Origin: Enchytraeus crypticus
Lineage: Eukaryota > Annelida > Clitellata > Enchytraeida > Enchytraeidae
Assembly (NCBI GenBank): GCA_905160935.1
Contig: CAJHZI010000242.1
Span: 259,501 to 323,500 of the forward strand
Direction: 5' to 3'
DNA: 64,000 nucleotides
The notes below the pieces were generated by a model. It saw nothing but the letters and a program-made list of their open reading frames with translations, was not told where the DNA came from and did no database searches. A program made the position numbers and the translations under genes. Positions 43,842 to 55,537 of this stretch are shown one piece after another (within the stretch, counting starts at the first letter, position 1; each line of letters starts with the position of its first letter).

Positions 43842-44062
43842 ACTAGCAGCTGCTCTATGGCCTAGAAATAACTTTCAGAAAGACTAGCAGCTGCTCTATG
43901 GCCTAGAAATAACTTTCAGAAGACTAGCAGCTGCTCTATGGCCTAGAAATAACTTTCAGAAGACTAACAGCTGCTCCATGGCCTAGAAATAACTTTCAGA
44001 AGACTAACAGCTGCTCTACGGCCTAGAAATAACTTTCAGAAGACTAACAGCTGCTCCATGGC
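43842..44062. repeat. 40 bp tandem array, 6 copies
   Basis: Unit AGACTAGCAGCTGCTCTATG + GCCTAGAAATAACTTTCAGA. On the minus strand each carries TTATTTCTAG, acceptor-like, but no exon is identified. Confidence 0.95.
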
Positions 44063-44157
44063 CTAGACTAAAATTAATAATTATACTAAATCAATACTGA
44101 CAGCTAAAGTTCATTATAATTTGCATACTGCTGCGTAGCGTAACTTATATAAATCAA

Positions 44158-44163
44158 TTTATT
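44158..44163 (-). promoter_or_regulatory. Candidate polyadenylation signal for TMEM9
   Basis: TTTATT on the plus strand (AATAAA in gene sense), downstream of the stop-codon array. Confidence 0.3.
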
Positions 44164-44224
44164 ATTCTCATTATTAGCCAAACATCATACCTTAATCTAA
44201 TAGATGATTAATTTAATTTTAAAG

Positions 44225-44660
44225 GAGTGTCTATCACAGAGAACTAGTTCAGCATGGAGTGTCCATCATAGAGAACTAGTTCAGCATGGAGTGTCTATCA
44301 CAGAGAACTAGTTCAGCATGGAGTGTCTATCATAGAGAACTAGTTCAGCATGGGGTGACTATCATAGAGAACTAGTTCAGCATGGAGTGTCTATCATAGA
44401 GAACTAGTTCAGCATGGGGTGACTATCATAGAGAACTAGTTCAGCATGGAGTGTCTATCATAGAGAACTAGTTCAGCATGGGGTGACTATCATAGAGAAC
44501 TAGTTCAGCATGGAGTGTCTATCATAGAGAACTAGTTCAGCATGGGGTGACTATCATAGAGAACTAGTTCAGCATGGAGTGTCTATCATAGAGAACTAGT
44601 TCAGCATGGGGTGACTATCATAGAGAACTAGTTCAGCATGGAGTGTCTATCATAGATATT
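44225..44660. repeat. 32 bp array of the TMEM9 stop-codon region, about 13 copies
   Basis: In gene sense each unit reads TATGATAGACACTCCATGCT + GAACTAGTTC. This is the last seven codons plus TAG. Units alternate GGAGTGTCT/GGGGTGACT, giving a 64 bp dimer period. Confidence 0.95.
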
Positions 44661-46961
44661 TCGCCTCTGTTCGCTCACTGTGCCCTTCCACCTCTCCTGC
44701 CTGCCTGCCACCCCCAGCACTTTTCTCCTCACTCTAGAGAACACACCCCCACTCTCTGTATCACCTACCACCCTCCCTTCCCCACCCCTAGCAGTGGACC
44801 TAGACGATTCCTCCTGTGAGCATGTAGAAACACAACACGAACTAGAGTAACATAATCATCAATTATAATTATAGTGCTACTGTCGTCAGTGACAACACCG
44901 GCACTTCTGAGATAAATCCAAACCAACGAGCAAGGACTTATTTATGTTCGTTACATTGATTCGTGTTGTGTTCGATTTCTATTGCATGTGTTTCTTACTG
45001 CCCTGAATTTGGTGAAATAAAGATTGTAAAAAGCAAAAAGGGTCGACAGGCAAAATTAAAAATTCAGAAAATCAGTCCAAAGAAACAATAAACAATAATA
45101 AATAATAAATTTAAAATTAATAATATTGCATGTAATATTGAATAGTAAGTACGAATATTATGTAATAATAAAATAAAAATAATAATAATAATAATCATAA
45201 TTTTTATTAAAGGCATAGGCAGACTTATCACAGAGCAAACCGGCAATAAGCGAGAGACATCTTTTCTTTGGCAAAGGCTTTCCATGACTTTGCAAAGATT
45301 TAATGCAGTCTGCTTCAACAATTCTTTTAAGCCGTTTGATGACCTCGAGTAGCCGGGCGGCGATTCAGCACGTATTGCTTGAATCGTTTTTATCAAACCC
45401 CAGGTTCTTTACACCGGGGTAAAAATTTTTTTAATAATAATGATAATAATACATCTTAGTTTAATGTTTGTGTTCATATTTATTATTATACTGGAATATT
45501 TCCCGTAATGATTAAATACTGGCAAAACTGAATGAAATGAAAACTTGGATGGTATCAGTGTTTCAGCATTGCCATGCTACAAGTTTTGTTACACTAGAAC
45601 ATATCTAAACAACAGAGAACCACTCGGCACTACTCACAGCTTCATTGCGTTGCTCCACGTAAGCCGTCTGTCTGCGACTGAGCAGCGGATCAAGACACAG
45701 CAAGAAGAGCATATAGAGAAATAGTAGTGACACTATGCATATCACTATCATCACCACCACCTGCATAATTCCATGACAATATGTAGCATCATAAAGACAT
45801 CAACCTGCATAACATCCATGACAATATATAGCATCATATAGAAGAGGATGTAGAGAAAGAGGAAAAAGAAGCTGCCACTGGCAGCTAATAAGTATTGAAG
45901 AAAACTTTGATGGTAGCAGTGTTTCTGCGTTGCCACTGACAGTCAAAACAAAATAAGAATTGAAGAAAACCTCGATGGTAGCAGAGTTTCTGCGTTGCCA
46001 CTGACAGTCAAAACAAAATAAGAATTGAAGAAAACCTTTATGGTAGCAGAGTTTCTGCATTGCCACTGACAGTCAAAACAAAATAAGAATTGAAGAAAAC
46101 CTTGATGGTAGCAGTGTTTCTACGTTGCCACTGACAGTCGCACCTCTGACAGAAGTTAGCCTGACTCTCCATTCGCTCAATGTCAACGACATTCTCACAC
46201 TTACTGCATCAATCAATCAATCAATCAATCAATCAATTAATAAATTAATTACATTATCAACAGATTATTTACAAATATATCTACCATGTGCGCTAATAAA
46301 TTGTGTACATCTATGAAAATATCAAGCCCTGGAAGTCCTAGTTAAGGCAACTGGAGAGTTTAAGAGATTAATAATAATAATAATAATGGTTCAACATCAG
46401 TTTCCTCATCCAGGGATGATGTCAGGGACGTCCCCAACAGCACACATCACTACAGATCAATTCACCCAGACCAATCTGCAAAGAAATGTGCTGAGGAGAA
46501 GTGAAGTCCTAAACAAAAGCCAGTCTGATGACCAAAAAACGCTCAGCGTAGATTGATTATGTCTATGGTGGAAAAAGGTAAGTTTTAAGCTTGCTAGAGA
46601 ATGTTGAAAGAGAAAAACAAGAGTAAAGATTAGCAGGTTCCACATATCAGTGGCTCCACAAACATTTACTCCTTGATCAGTGTCTCTAACTCATCTGATA
46701 TGACTCTAGCAAACGCCTCAATTCATCCACAACAGAGCACTGAATCATACTATTATATACTATTTATATATATATATATATATAATATTATATATTAATA
46801 TTATATTATTATATATATAATTATTATATATATATATATATATTTATATTATTATACTATTTATATATATTATTAAATATTATATATATTATATATTATA
46901 TTATATATTAATATTATATATTATATATATATATTATTATTATATTTATATATACTGTATA

Positions 46962-47035
<74 letters not shown>

Positions 47036-47394
47036 TATATTTATATTATTATACTAATTGATCCCATCTCTAATGTCCCATAAACAGCTTCAGCTATTCA
47101 TACAATGATTTGCATGAATTTCCACTGATTCTGCCTAACTTATCATAATGACTTAATCATAGCACTAGGAACTACTGGAGCCTAAAATGCAGTATTAACT
47201 TATCATAATGATCTAGTCGCAGCACTAGCTAATAATGGCGCCTGTAATTAAGAACAGTCAATAGAGAAAGGTAAGCGTTACCAATGGGACGGCTCGTGGA
47301 ATGACTTGATGAATATTTTTCTACCAGGCAACGTTGAGTTGGTAGTGGTGGCAGCAGGGCAAACACATTTACATCTCACGTCTTCATATTGAGC
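44628..47394 (-). CDS. TMEM9: TMEM9-family type I membrane protein, all but the signal-peptide exon
   Basis: Exons 47394-47282, 46203-46101, 45760-45638 and 44813-44628 splice in phase (0/2/0/0) to 174 codons; vertebrate TMEM9 is about 183 with signal peptide. Order: AQYEDVRCKCVCP cysteine motif; CKCENVV ... FCQRCDCQWQRRNTATIK; one transmembrane helix VVVMIVICIVSLLFLYMLFL; the cytosolic CLDPLLSRR; and the C-terminus QERWKGTVSEQRRNIYDRHS-MLN, matching the family ending QRWK..V.EQR...DRH.ML. TMEM9 proteins live in late endosomes and lysosomes and act with CLC chloride/proton exchangers and V-ATPase. TMEM9B is the alternative paralogue. The first exon (signal peptide) must lie right of 47394; it was not found, perhaps as far as the 52 kb CpG-richer region. 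Arrays are seeded at its acceptor (47394), a donor (46101) and its stop codon. Confidence 0.9.
44868..45095 (-). mobile_element. Retroposon G copy, split
   Basis: TATAGTGCTACTGTCGTCAG near the start and ATTCAGAAAATCAGTCCAAA at 45060, with unrelated sequence between. Confidence 0.6.
45180..45420 (-). mobile_element. Interspersed repeat J, reverse copy
   Basis: (AAT)n then CTTTGGCAAAGGCTTTCCAT and GATGACCTCGAGTAGCCGGG, matching 2955-3115 in reverse. Confidence 0.65.
45545..45592. repeat. Isolated degenerate copy of the TMEM9 exon-end unit
   Basis: TTGGATGGTATCAGTGTTTC + AGCATTGCCA resembles 46101-46135 but lies downstream of the transmembrane exon. Confidence 0.6.
45763..45845. repeat. About 48 bp duplication of the acceptor of the TMEM9 membrane exon
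   Basis: CTGCATAA(C/T)...CCATGACAATAT(A/G)TAGCATCAT twice. In gene sense two TTATGCAG acceptors stand in tandem. Confidence 0.75.
45885..46100. repeat. 65 bp array of a TMEM9 exon 3' end and donor
   Basis: Three copies beyond the exon itself. In gene sense each reads GACTGTCAGTGGCAACGCAG + AAACACTGCTACCATCAA(G) / GTTTTCTTC. Confidence 0.93.
46205..46240. repeat. (ATCA)n at a TMEM9 acceptor
   Basis: CAATCAATCAATCAATC abuts the GATGCAG acceptor of exon 46203-46101 in gene sense. Confidence 0.9.
46366..46500 (-). mobile_element. Retroposon F copy with (AAT)n tail
   Basis: TAATAATAATAATGG, CAGTTTCCTCATCCAGGGAT, GACGTCCCCAACAGCACAC and ACCCAGACCAATCTGCAAAG. Confidence 0.75.
46745..47050. repeat. 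(AT)n tract
   Basis: TATATA with TATTATTAT interruptions, in a TMEM9 intron. Confidence 0.95.
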
Positions 47395-47815
47395 CTGTTC
47401 ACATACACATAGACACATACAAAAACACATTTACATCTCACATCTTCATATTGAGCCCGTTCACATACACATAGACACATACAAAACACATTTACATCTC
47501 ACATCTTCATATTGAGCCTGTTCACATACACATAGACACATCTTAAACACATTTACATCTCACATCTTCATATTGAGCCTGTTCACATACACATGGACAC
47601 ATGCAAAACACATTTACATCTCACGTCTTCATCTTGAGCCTGTTCACATACACATAGACACATCTAAAACACACTTACATCTCACATCTTCATATTGAGC
47701 CTGTACACATACACATAGACACATACAAAATACATTTACATCTCACATCTTCATATTGAGTCTGTACACATACACACATACAAAACACATAACATCTTAG
47801 GTCATCTTCTACAGC
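47395..47815. repeat. About 61 bp array of a TMEM9 acceptor, 6-7 copies beyond the exon
   Basis: In gene sense each unit reads CACATACACATGTGAACAG-like / GCTCAATATGAAGATGTGAG + ATGTAAATGTGT. This is the acceptor plus the first 32 coding bases (AQYEDVRCKC). Confidence 0.93.
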
Positions 47816-48270
47816 CTAAGCACATACACACAAATACATTTATACGCATGTACACAAAGATCCACTTAAGACCCAAATTTGTAAACAAAACTGACATGAA
47901 TACAGAAATAGACAGACACACAAATATAACCACTTTCCACACTATTTCTCATAGCTAAGAAATAAAATAAATGGCATGCATCTGACATCTGCAGATCTTA
48001 ACTTTCATATCAAAACTACAGATCTAAGTGAATTTAGCGTGGTTTGGGCACCCTTGCATTATTAAAATTCATAAATACAAATTCCAAGCTTTTAAATCTA
48101 TAATAATTAATATATTTCTTAGTTCTGTGATATTAAACAGATTACAGAATTCTATCGTAAAACACCTTTACATTGATTACAAAGAGATGCATATAAATCT
48201 GTGTGATTTACTTGCAAAAATTCCCTGCCTGGTATTTGCATTTACTCTACAATAATTTTACAAAACTTTT
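47816..48270. other. No gene seen
   Basis: AT-rich; a 75-codon reading at 48028-48255 has no family signal. Confidence 0.4.
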
Positions 48271-48494
48271 GCTCTCAGTGAAGTGGCAGGTCCAAGGTAC
48301 ATATTAATTTACAATATTTATGATAAATCCATACCCGCACAGGTTGTCCAAGAATTAATAGGCCGATGGACAGGACCACAAGGATTATATATGTATAAAG
48401 CATGCCAGCATCGCTTTCAACTCCTTATACAAACACTGTTTCACGACTGCCTGAAAATATTAGCAGTTTAAAGTATGTATGGGTCAGAAGCCAT

Positions 48495-48665
48495 ATTATT
48501 CTCAAGCTATAGGCTACATTACCATGTGGATAAGGCAGAGGCCATTTGTGAAGAGATTAATTCATTGATTGATGGAGTGCTCACTATAAAGCGTGAAGAG
48601 CAGCCTGTGAGTAGGAATTAGTACCTTGGACCTGCCACTTGGGAGAACAATGTGAGAGAGAAAAT
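48495..48665 (+). mobile_element. Retroposon D copy
   Basis: TCAAGCTATAGGCTACATTA, GGAGTGCTCACTATAAAGCG and TTGGACCTGCCACTTGGGAG, then GAGAGAGA. A short reverse piece of the same family lies at 48270-48330. Confidence 0.75.
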
Positions 48666-48724
48666 ATGCATACCTTAATTTATCTAACATGAGATTTTGT
48701 AAATTAAAATAAGCTAACTAAATA

Positions 48725-48865
48725 TTCTCTCTCTCACTCTCCTATGCTCTGCCAAGTAGTAGGTCCAGAATACAAATTCATACTTGGAATCTATTTTCAT
48801 GTTTCATACAGAGCACTCTATCGACCAATATGTTAATCCCTCCAATAGGTATCTATGTAGCCTAA
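48725..48865 (-). mobile_element. Retroposon D copy
   Basis: CTCTCTCTCACTCTCC, AAGTAGTAGGTCCAGAATAC, and AGAGCACTCTATCGACCAAT. Confidence 0.7.
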
Positions 48866-49394
48866 TTAATCCTTAAAACACTATAACTCAATCATAACTG
48901 CTTCTAAGTCACTGTTAATTGTTTTAAAATCTAAACCAGTATTTTATTCTTACATTTCAATTATAAACAACATTCTTAATACATTAGAGCCATCAAATAT
49001 TAATATTATCGAACCTTAAGATTAGTTCTTAAAATTAAACCTTCCATTATTATATTATTAATGTACTTTTGTCTCCCAAGGAATTTATGAACAATCAAAG
49101 AAAAGCAGCCTGATCCGGTAAATTCTTGTTCGGTACAAGATCTAGATGACAATAACTATCAGACGAACATCCTAACACATTTCAGGTAATAAATAATATA
49201 CACTAGACAATCACAACAATCTACATAATAAAAATAACTTTTAAATGTACAAGAGATAAAGGAATACTAACAAAATTTAAATTAATAATTATAAAAGTAG
49301 ACTTTGAACATAAATCTATATTTACTAACAAAGGCACGCCCACGAACAGCTACCCCTTCCCAGAAAAATCTGGTTTTAAACTCTAACATAACAG
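48866..49394. other. AT-rich DNA, no gene seen
   Basis: Nothing recognised. Confidence 0.4.
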
Positions 49395-49450
49395 CAATTA
49401 TAGTGCTACAGTCATCAATAACAACATCGAGCACTATTGAGACAAAAACC
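49395..49450 (-). mobile_element. Retroposon G fragment
   Basis: TAGTGCTACAGTCATCAATA + ACAACATCGAGCACTATTGA + GAC. Confidence 0.75.
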
Positions 49451-49924
49451 TCAAGTAACAAAACATAACAACAAACACTGGGTCAGAAAGCACAACTGCT
49501 TGTTTGAGACCCACCTACACATCTAGCATAGCATAACATAGGTAACATATTTGCATAATAACCTGTACTAACACTTTTCGATTTTTCGTTCTATTCGCCC
49601 TAATCTTATCGTCATCGCCACTGGCTTCAATCATTGGCGATGAGTGCTGTAATGGTAAAAGAAGCAAATTACAGAGGTAACAGTAGGACTATCTATTATA
49701 GCCTATATCGCCAATGATTGCTTCTATTTCACTATATTGATAAAACTAAATCCAGTTTCTATTTTAAATCACGTTTTGAGGAGTTTCCAAGATAAGTATT
49801 TGTCTATGACACTGCTGTAGAATCTATTAATCTATCTAATCTAATCTACCTATCCCAAACAGTTTTTGATCACCGGATCAACTTACATTTTAGCATAGAA
49901 TAAATTAAGATCTTTGCATTTTAG

Positions 49925-50070
49925 GACCTTGCTACTCCTCAGCACATTTCTTTTACAGATTGGTCTGGGTGAATCGATGTGTAATGACATGTGTTGTGCG
50001 GGACGTCGCTGGTATCTTCCTTGGATGAAGAAACGGGCGTTTAACCTTTATTATTGCTTATTAAATCTAT
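49925..50070 (+). mobile_element. Retroposon F copy
   Basis: TCCTCAGCACATTTCTTTTA, CAGATTGGTCTGGGTGAATC, GCGGGACGTCGCTGG and AAGAAACGGGCGTTTAACC, then a TTATTATT tail. Confidence 0.75.
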
Positions 50071-51089
50071 TTTATAGTCAGACACAGTACTGTACCTTCT
50101 GCCATCTGACGCATATTAAATTTATTTAATATTCAGACACTTTACCGGCACCAAAATGCTTATCTTTAATAAAATCAGTCAATCAACAAATGGAATCAAT
50201 CAATAAATGAAATAATCAATTAATGAGTCAATCAATTAGCCACTCAATCAATTAATTATTCAGAAATCAATCAATCAAAACTAATTCAGTTAAGCAAGCA
50301 ATCAATCAGTTAGACAAACAAGGTAAAATTTAACGTCTGTTTTGTTATATGATGAAGATATGATAGATCACACAGCATATCAACTGCCCTGTTGGTTTAT
50401 CGCCTCAGCCTTAGGTTAAGCATAGGGCCCGGTACGATACTGCCCAGAGGAGCTAAGTAACACTGAAATTGAAAAAATTGACGAATACTATGAATGCTAA
50501 TTTTATGAACGCTAATTTTGAATATAGAGCTTTGTTTATATAATTCATCATATTTACCTATGTTATTTCGGCTTGATTGCACACTCCTAGAAATCTTACT
50601 GCAGCTAAAATACTTGATTTAACGTCGGGTTTCAGGCAATCAATAGGGAGAGGAGAATGAAAGATGACAGAAAAAAGACATAAACAATTTCAGCTACAAA
50701 ACTCTAATTATCTAAACTAACTTAAAGTCCTTAATGAGATTCTATGCAAACTTTTGGCAAGATAATGCATCTTGAACCTGAATTTTTAATTATGAATAAA
50801 ATTCACAAGTAAACAGTATTTAAATTTAATGAATACAAATTTCATAATAGAAATATAAATAGAAGTTGAACTACTAATTTATTTAAAAGTTAACTTATTA
50901 AACTTCATTTTGAAACTGATATATTTCATTTTTTTTTTTTTTTTTGCACAGTTTTTGTCACATCCAATTCCATATTCGGATACATTACAGAATTCAGTTA
51001 TCAGAACACACAGAAGTGATCTTGCTATTTAGTAAGGATCATATTTATACAAACTAAACAGCAATATGCACTTCCTACAATTAAAAGAG
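50071..51089. other. No gene seen; ATCA-type repeats at 50165-50320
   Basis: AATCAATCAA runs, then unique AT-rich DNA with a T17 run near 50930. Confidence 0.5.
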
Positions 51090-51345
51090 AAAACTGCACA
51101 TCTCACTTTAAAAAAGTGATAATGCAATTTAAAGAGTGAAAGTGCACTAATTAACTGGTGAAAATGCATATATTCCTTTGAAGCAGTGAAAACGGACTTA
51201 CTTAAGAGTGGAAATGCACTTATTTCATTTTTAAAAATAAAAATGCACATATTCCATTTATAGAATGAAAGTTCACTAATTTCATTTTAAAAAGTGAAAG
51301 TGCCTTTATTTCATTTACGAGTGAAAATGCACTACTTCTGTTAAC
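51090..51345. repeat. Degenerate about 33 bp repeat
   Basis: TTTCATTTTTAAAAGTGAAA + 'ATGCACTTA' style units, about 8 copies. Confidence 0.8.
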
Positions 51346-51625
51346 GTTTCGTTTCTCGAATAGGAAAATTATTTTCTTGAAACGGCGATTTTATTAAATC
51401 GTATTTACAGCGACTTGCATTAACGTTTATATAAAAGTTAAGTTTTAAAAATCGTTAACTAAACTTTGCTCTGGAAACATTTCTATGTAAAGCTTTCAGC
51501 GGAAAATTTAACTTAGTTAAAACGTGAAAGAGAAAAGTTAATTAAAACAATAGTTTACAGCAGCATTTACTAGAGGAAGTGAGAACTAAAGGCAGTGATC
51601 TAAAACAGAGAAAGTAAGAGAGAAA

Positions 51626-51635
<10 letters not shown>

Positions 51636-51664
<29 letters not shown>

Positions 51665-51676
51665 TGAGAGAGAGAT

Positions 51677-51725
<49 letters not shown>
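51636..51725. repeat. (GA)n microsatellite
   Basis: GAGAGA with short interruptions. Confidence 0.95.
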
Positions 51726-51727
<2 letters not shown>

Positions 51728-51759
51728 TGAGAAGTCCTATTGGCCATTGTTTCAGAGAA

Positions 51760-52214
51760 CTATTAACAGATTTTGCGAGTCACTACGACTTTCAGCCAAT
51801 GAAACGCGACGTCCTCAAACTCCGAACGAAAGCAGCTTTCATACACGTGAAAACCAACGCTAGTACCAGTTTTAAGTTAACGTAACCGAGCCGACACCGC
51901 AGATTTTGCTAAAAAGCGAAATTCTCAACAATATTCAAATATCGAATATTGACATTATTTCTACTAAAATATTGACACTATTGGAGCGGTAAAGAGACGT
52001 AAAACTGATTTTAAAATTATGAAATGCGCATTAAAGTTAACTATTACGCAGACCTGGACACTCAAGCGGTCTTTAGCGGAAAGAGAGCGCCACGGCTGGG
52101 CGACATCTTGACCTAATTAACCTCATGGCGTCGTCTCATCTAAAACCGGAAGCATTTGAAAAACTTTTGCAGCAACAGAAAATCACGCGATTTCACGACG
52201 GGTTTCGACTCTAA
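51760..52214. promoter_or_regulatory. CpG-richer segment, possible promoter
   Basis: GCGACGTCC, AACCGAGCCGACACCGC, AGAGAGCGCCACGGCTGGGC and CATGGCGTCGTC stand out in otherwise AT-rich DNA. GACATCTTGAC resembles a reversed AAGATG (YY1-like) start-site motif. It could serve TMEM9 (minus) or the small ORF at 52125 (plus). Confidence 0.3.
52125..52214 (+). CDS. 29-codon ORF, possible first exon
   Basis: ATGG context in the CpG-richer segment; reads MASSHLKPEAFEKLLQQQKI... to a TAA. A weak donor (GACGG/gtttcg) sits near its end. A possible partner is an open block after CTAGGTCAG at 54843 (LSSAPAAAAAASIPTPSNQ-stop). Unrecognised. Confidence 0.25.
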   Translation: MASSHLKPEAFEKLLQQQKITRFHDGFRL

Positions 52215-53330
52215 ATAATGCAATTATAAACCTCAGCAGAAATGCATTAAGATAAATAAAATGGAAATAAAGGCAGCGAGATCACGCAAATCAAAAACAA
52301 TTTAACGTTCATTTTCTCATTCCATGGCGTCAACTGCAAACACTTGTAATTAAAAAGGCGCGAATAATTGAATGAGCGAGACAGTAAAAGTTCATATTGA
52401 GATTTGAAGTATTTATAAACCATCTTGTTGCAACATGGGAATATCAGAAATGCACAAGCTACTGAAGCCTCCAATCCAATGCAGCCGAGTCCTAGTAGCA
52501 AATAAATACATTTAGGCTACCAAAATGAAATAAACGCAAGCATGAGAAGCAGGAGACTATCGGTTCAAATCCCAGACAGAATGTCTCTGAGAATAAAAAT
52601 GATTTTTTAAATCCACTTTTCAGTTAATATCGGAGTCTTTCAAGGAGAATTTTAAAAATGTCATTGCATTAATACACAAATGCTGCCGAATAATTAAAAA
52701 ATATTTCAGAAATTTATTTAAGAAAATATCTCGTGACTTACAAAACGCGCCAATCATCGCAAATACTGACAAAAGAGGTCACCTAATTAACATAATATAA
52801 TTTAATTAACAGAACAGAAATATCTACAGGTGACCTGATCGTTGAGCGCGAGACTAAACCATCTGAAGTGCTCCGAACATTTGCAGGCCCCACGGCAATA
52901 CACCATAGATTATTAGAATATCAATTAGAAATAATTAGAAATTTCTTACATATTTTTCAATTTCTTACTAGCTCGTACAATAAATGAATTAAACTATCAT
53001 TTATTCCAACGATTTGTATGGCGACTATAAGCATATACACGCCGATTCACATTTGACGCTAATTTAATGAATTAATGCAATTAATTATTTTTATTTATTT
53101 AAAAAGACATAAATTTATTATTCTTGACGCTTTACCGAACTGGGTTCAAGTGACAGCTAATCAGCGGGATGACACCCGAAGGGTCGGTACGGGGCTTCCT
53201 TTAACCTACCAGTCAAGATTGTATCTATCTATTAACGTCAATATTAATATTATTTGTTAATATTAACATATTAACAAATATTATAATCATTTCCTGCTAT
53301 ATTACTATACAAATAGTCAAAGCTAAATAA
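52215..53330. other. No gene seen
   Basis: AT-rich. GC-richer 53145-53215 (GGGATGACACCCGAAGGGTC) is unassigned. A SINE-like GGTTCAAATCCCAGACAG occurs at 52563. Confidence 0.4.
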
Positions 53331-53459
53331 AAAAGCTAATGTTAACGTCAGTTTCCTCACTCGAAAGCGATGTCAGTGACGGGAGAACCCAGGATTTTAA
53401 ACCCCGCACATACTGATGCGCGGTAGAGTAACTTATCGACATCGCCACTGGCTCCAGCC
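53331..53459 (-). mobile_element. SINE B copy
   Basis: Reverse of GGAGCCAGTGGCGATGTCG...TTTAAAATCCTGGG...GAGTGAGGAAACTGACGTTA. Confidence 0.9.
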
Positions 53460-53484
53460 CATAAACTAGCAAACAGGCAACTAT

Positions 53485-53489
<5 letters not shown>

Positions 53490-53546
<57 letters not shown>
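53490..53546. repeat. (AT)n tract
   Basis: Alternating TA. Confidence 0.97.
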
Positions 53547-53548
<2 letters not shown>

Positions 53549-53608
53549 AAACAGGCAATTATAAAGTGCTACTATAAGGAACTCGCGTCGCTGATGCTGC
53601 CTTGGGTC

Positions 53609-55499
53609 TCACAACTCGCTGTTGAAGCACAGCACAGGATGTTTGTTCGGTCCGTGACTGTAATTGAATGCCTTGGCCTGCTCTAGTACACCAGAGATGG
53701 TATTTCTCCAGGTGTGTGGGACTCCAATCTGAAGTAGTTGTGAGGATCTCTGTGATTAATCCTTGTAACTTGATTTAAATATCTAAGTCAAGACACAGAT
53801 TTCTAAATAGCGTCTCACAATTAAATAGTCAATAAAAAGCAGCACTGCAACTTCATATAACTAACACTGCGACATAAAATTTAATATAAGATCTAAACAC
53901 ACAACCTCTGAAATATCAATACTCCGGCTTCGCCTCCGGTTTCGGCCCTCGGCCTACGACGTGTGGACTTGCCTGTCCGGCCGCCACAACTTGAATCCTC
54001 TCTCTTACACGAATCTCCAAGTAGTCTACCACCCGTGACGCTTGGTCACTTGGTAACTGATCAATCACATTCAATTACTCTGCAGCTTGACCACCGCCTG
54101 GCCAATAGCGAACATGCATGATAAAAAAGTAAATTATATCCATAATAATCAATATTAGATTAATTACGTATGTAGGCTATAATTTTAAGTGCTCAACACT
54201 ACTGTCAATCGTTGGCTATTCATAACACCTTATTACTTATTTAAAATTAATCAGAAATTCAATTACGTGTTTGAAATGAACTAATGGAATTTTTACATAT
54301 ATGCAATTACTTTAAGCTGAAATTTTTAATTTTACAAGCTTTTAAGCCTATGTAAATATATTTTGAAAGCCAAAGCCTTTTTCTGACATTGTAGATATTT
54401 ATAGAATTAACAGTTTTAAGCAACATTTACTGTTCACATCATTATAAAGCAATTTTACTTAACATCGTCATTATCACTACTAGAAGTTCGATATAATTTC
54501 TGCCAAAACAAGTAAATCAACTAATCCTTTCACATTTAATGAGCTTAAGATTATAAAATAAATCATTGGTTTATAATATGAATTTAATGGTTAAATATTG
54601 TGTTAATCCTAAAGCTTTCCGCCGGTGCCATGAAACAACGAAACAGAAACTGCAGAATGTAACGGAAAATCAAATGGCTAACTCAAACTCTTTTTTTGCC
54701 TCCCAAGATCATCGTTTTGGGTTTATCTGTGTTTGCTAAATATTTCTACTCACTAAGTACTATCCGTATGATTTTGAAGGAAGTCTCTCAAATATTATAC
54801 GGCGCGCGTTTGAAAACTTACAATAATAACTAGGTCAGCTGTCATCAGCACCTGCAGCAGCTGCAGCCGCTTCTATCCCAACACCCTCAAATCAATGAAA
54901 ACCTTAAAAATTAAATTTTAAATTTAAAAAAGTACAGTATTAGCAACGGTCCAAGCATAAAGAGCTTTTGGAAGCTTCAGAATTTTATATTGTGATTAGC
55001 ATATCTTCGATGTCTATCTCAATTTAACCGAAAAAGAGATCCAACTCAGATTTGAATCGTAGTCTCCTGTGTCTCCGACAAATGTGATAGCAGTTGGGTT
55101 AAGGTAAACGGGTTGGGAACCGATCGAGTTTGCAGCATATCAACCTAATAACTATCTATCTTATTTATTAACTATCTGATGCTTTTATTTATTTTGATCT
55201 TATTTTTCTTATGTTTCTCTATTTTTGGTTTGGTGTCAGTGCATTTGGTGTTTTTGAGTTTTAACTATAATAATAAACATATCACTCTCTAGTGAGCATG
55301 AAGTTTTAACTTTTCGAATCTCAGATGCAATAAATGAGTTTCCATTGGGCTTAATCATTTCCTAGTACCATTTCACGGTGTCGACTGTAGACTTGTGAGA
55401 ATAGATCAGATAATAACTGGCTATGCTCTTAGGACCTGACGAACCTCAATGCGATTGAAGACAATGAAGATACTAAAATTGAGTTTTGAATTTTTATTC

Positions 55500-55537
<38 letters not shown>

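Noticed and set aside
46457..46645. Minus-strand ORF starting with a signal-peptide-like MWNLLIFTLVFLF, as the missing TMEM9 first exon
   Set aside because: It lies downstream of TMEM9 exon 47394-47282 in gene sense and overlaps retroposon F.
54838..54905. Ala-rich terminal exon
   Set aside because: Open on both strands with acceptor-like borders on each; strand cannot be decided, so not called.
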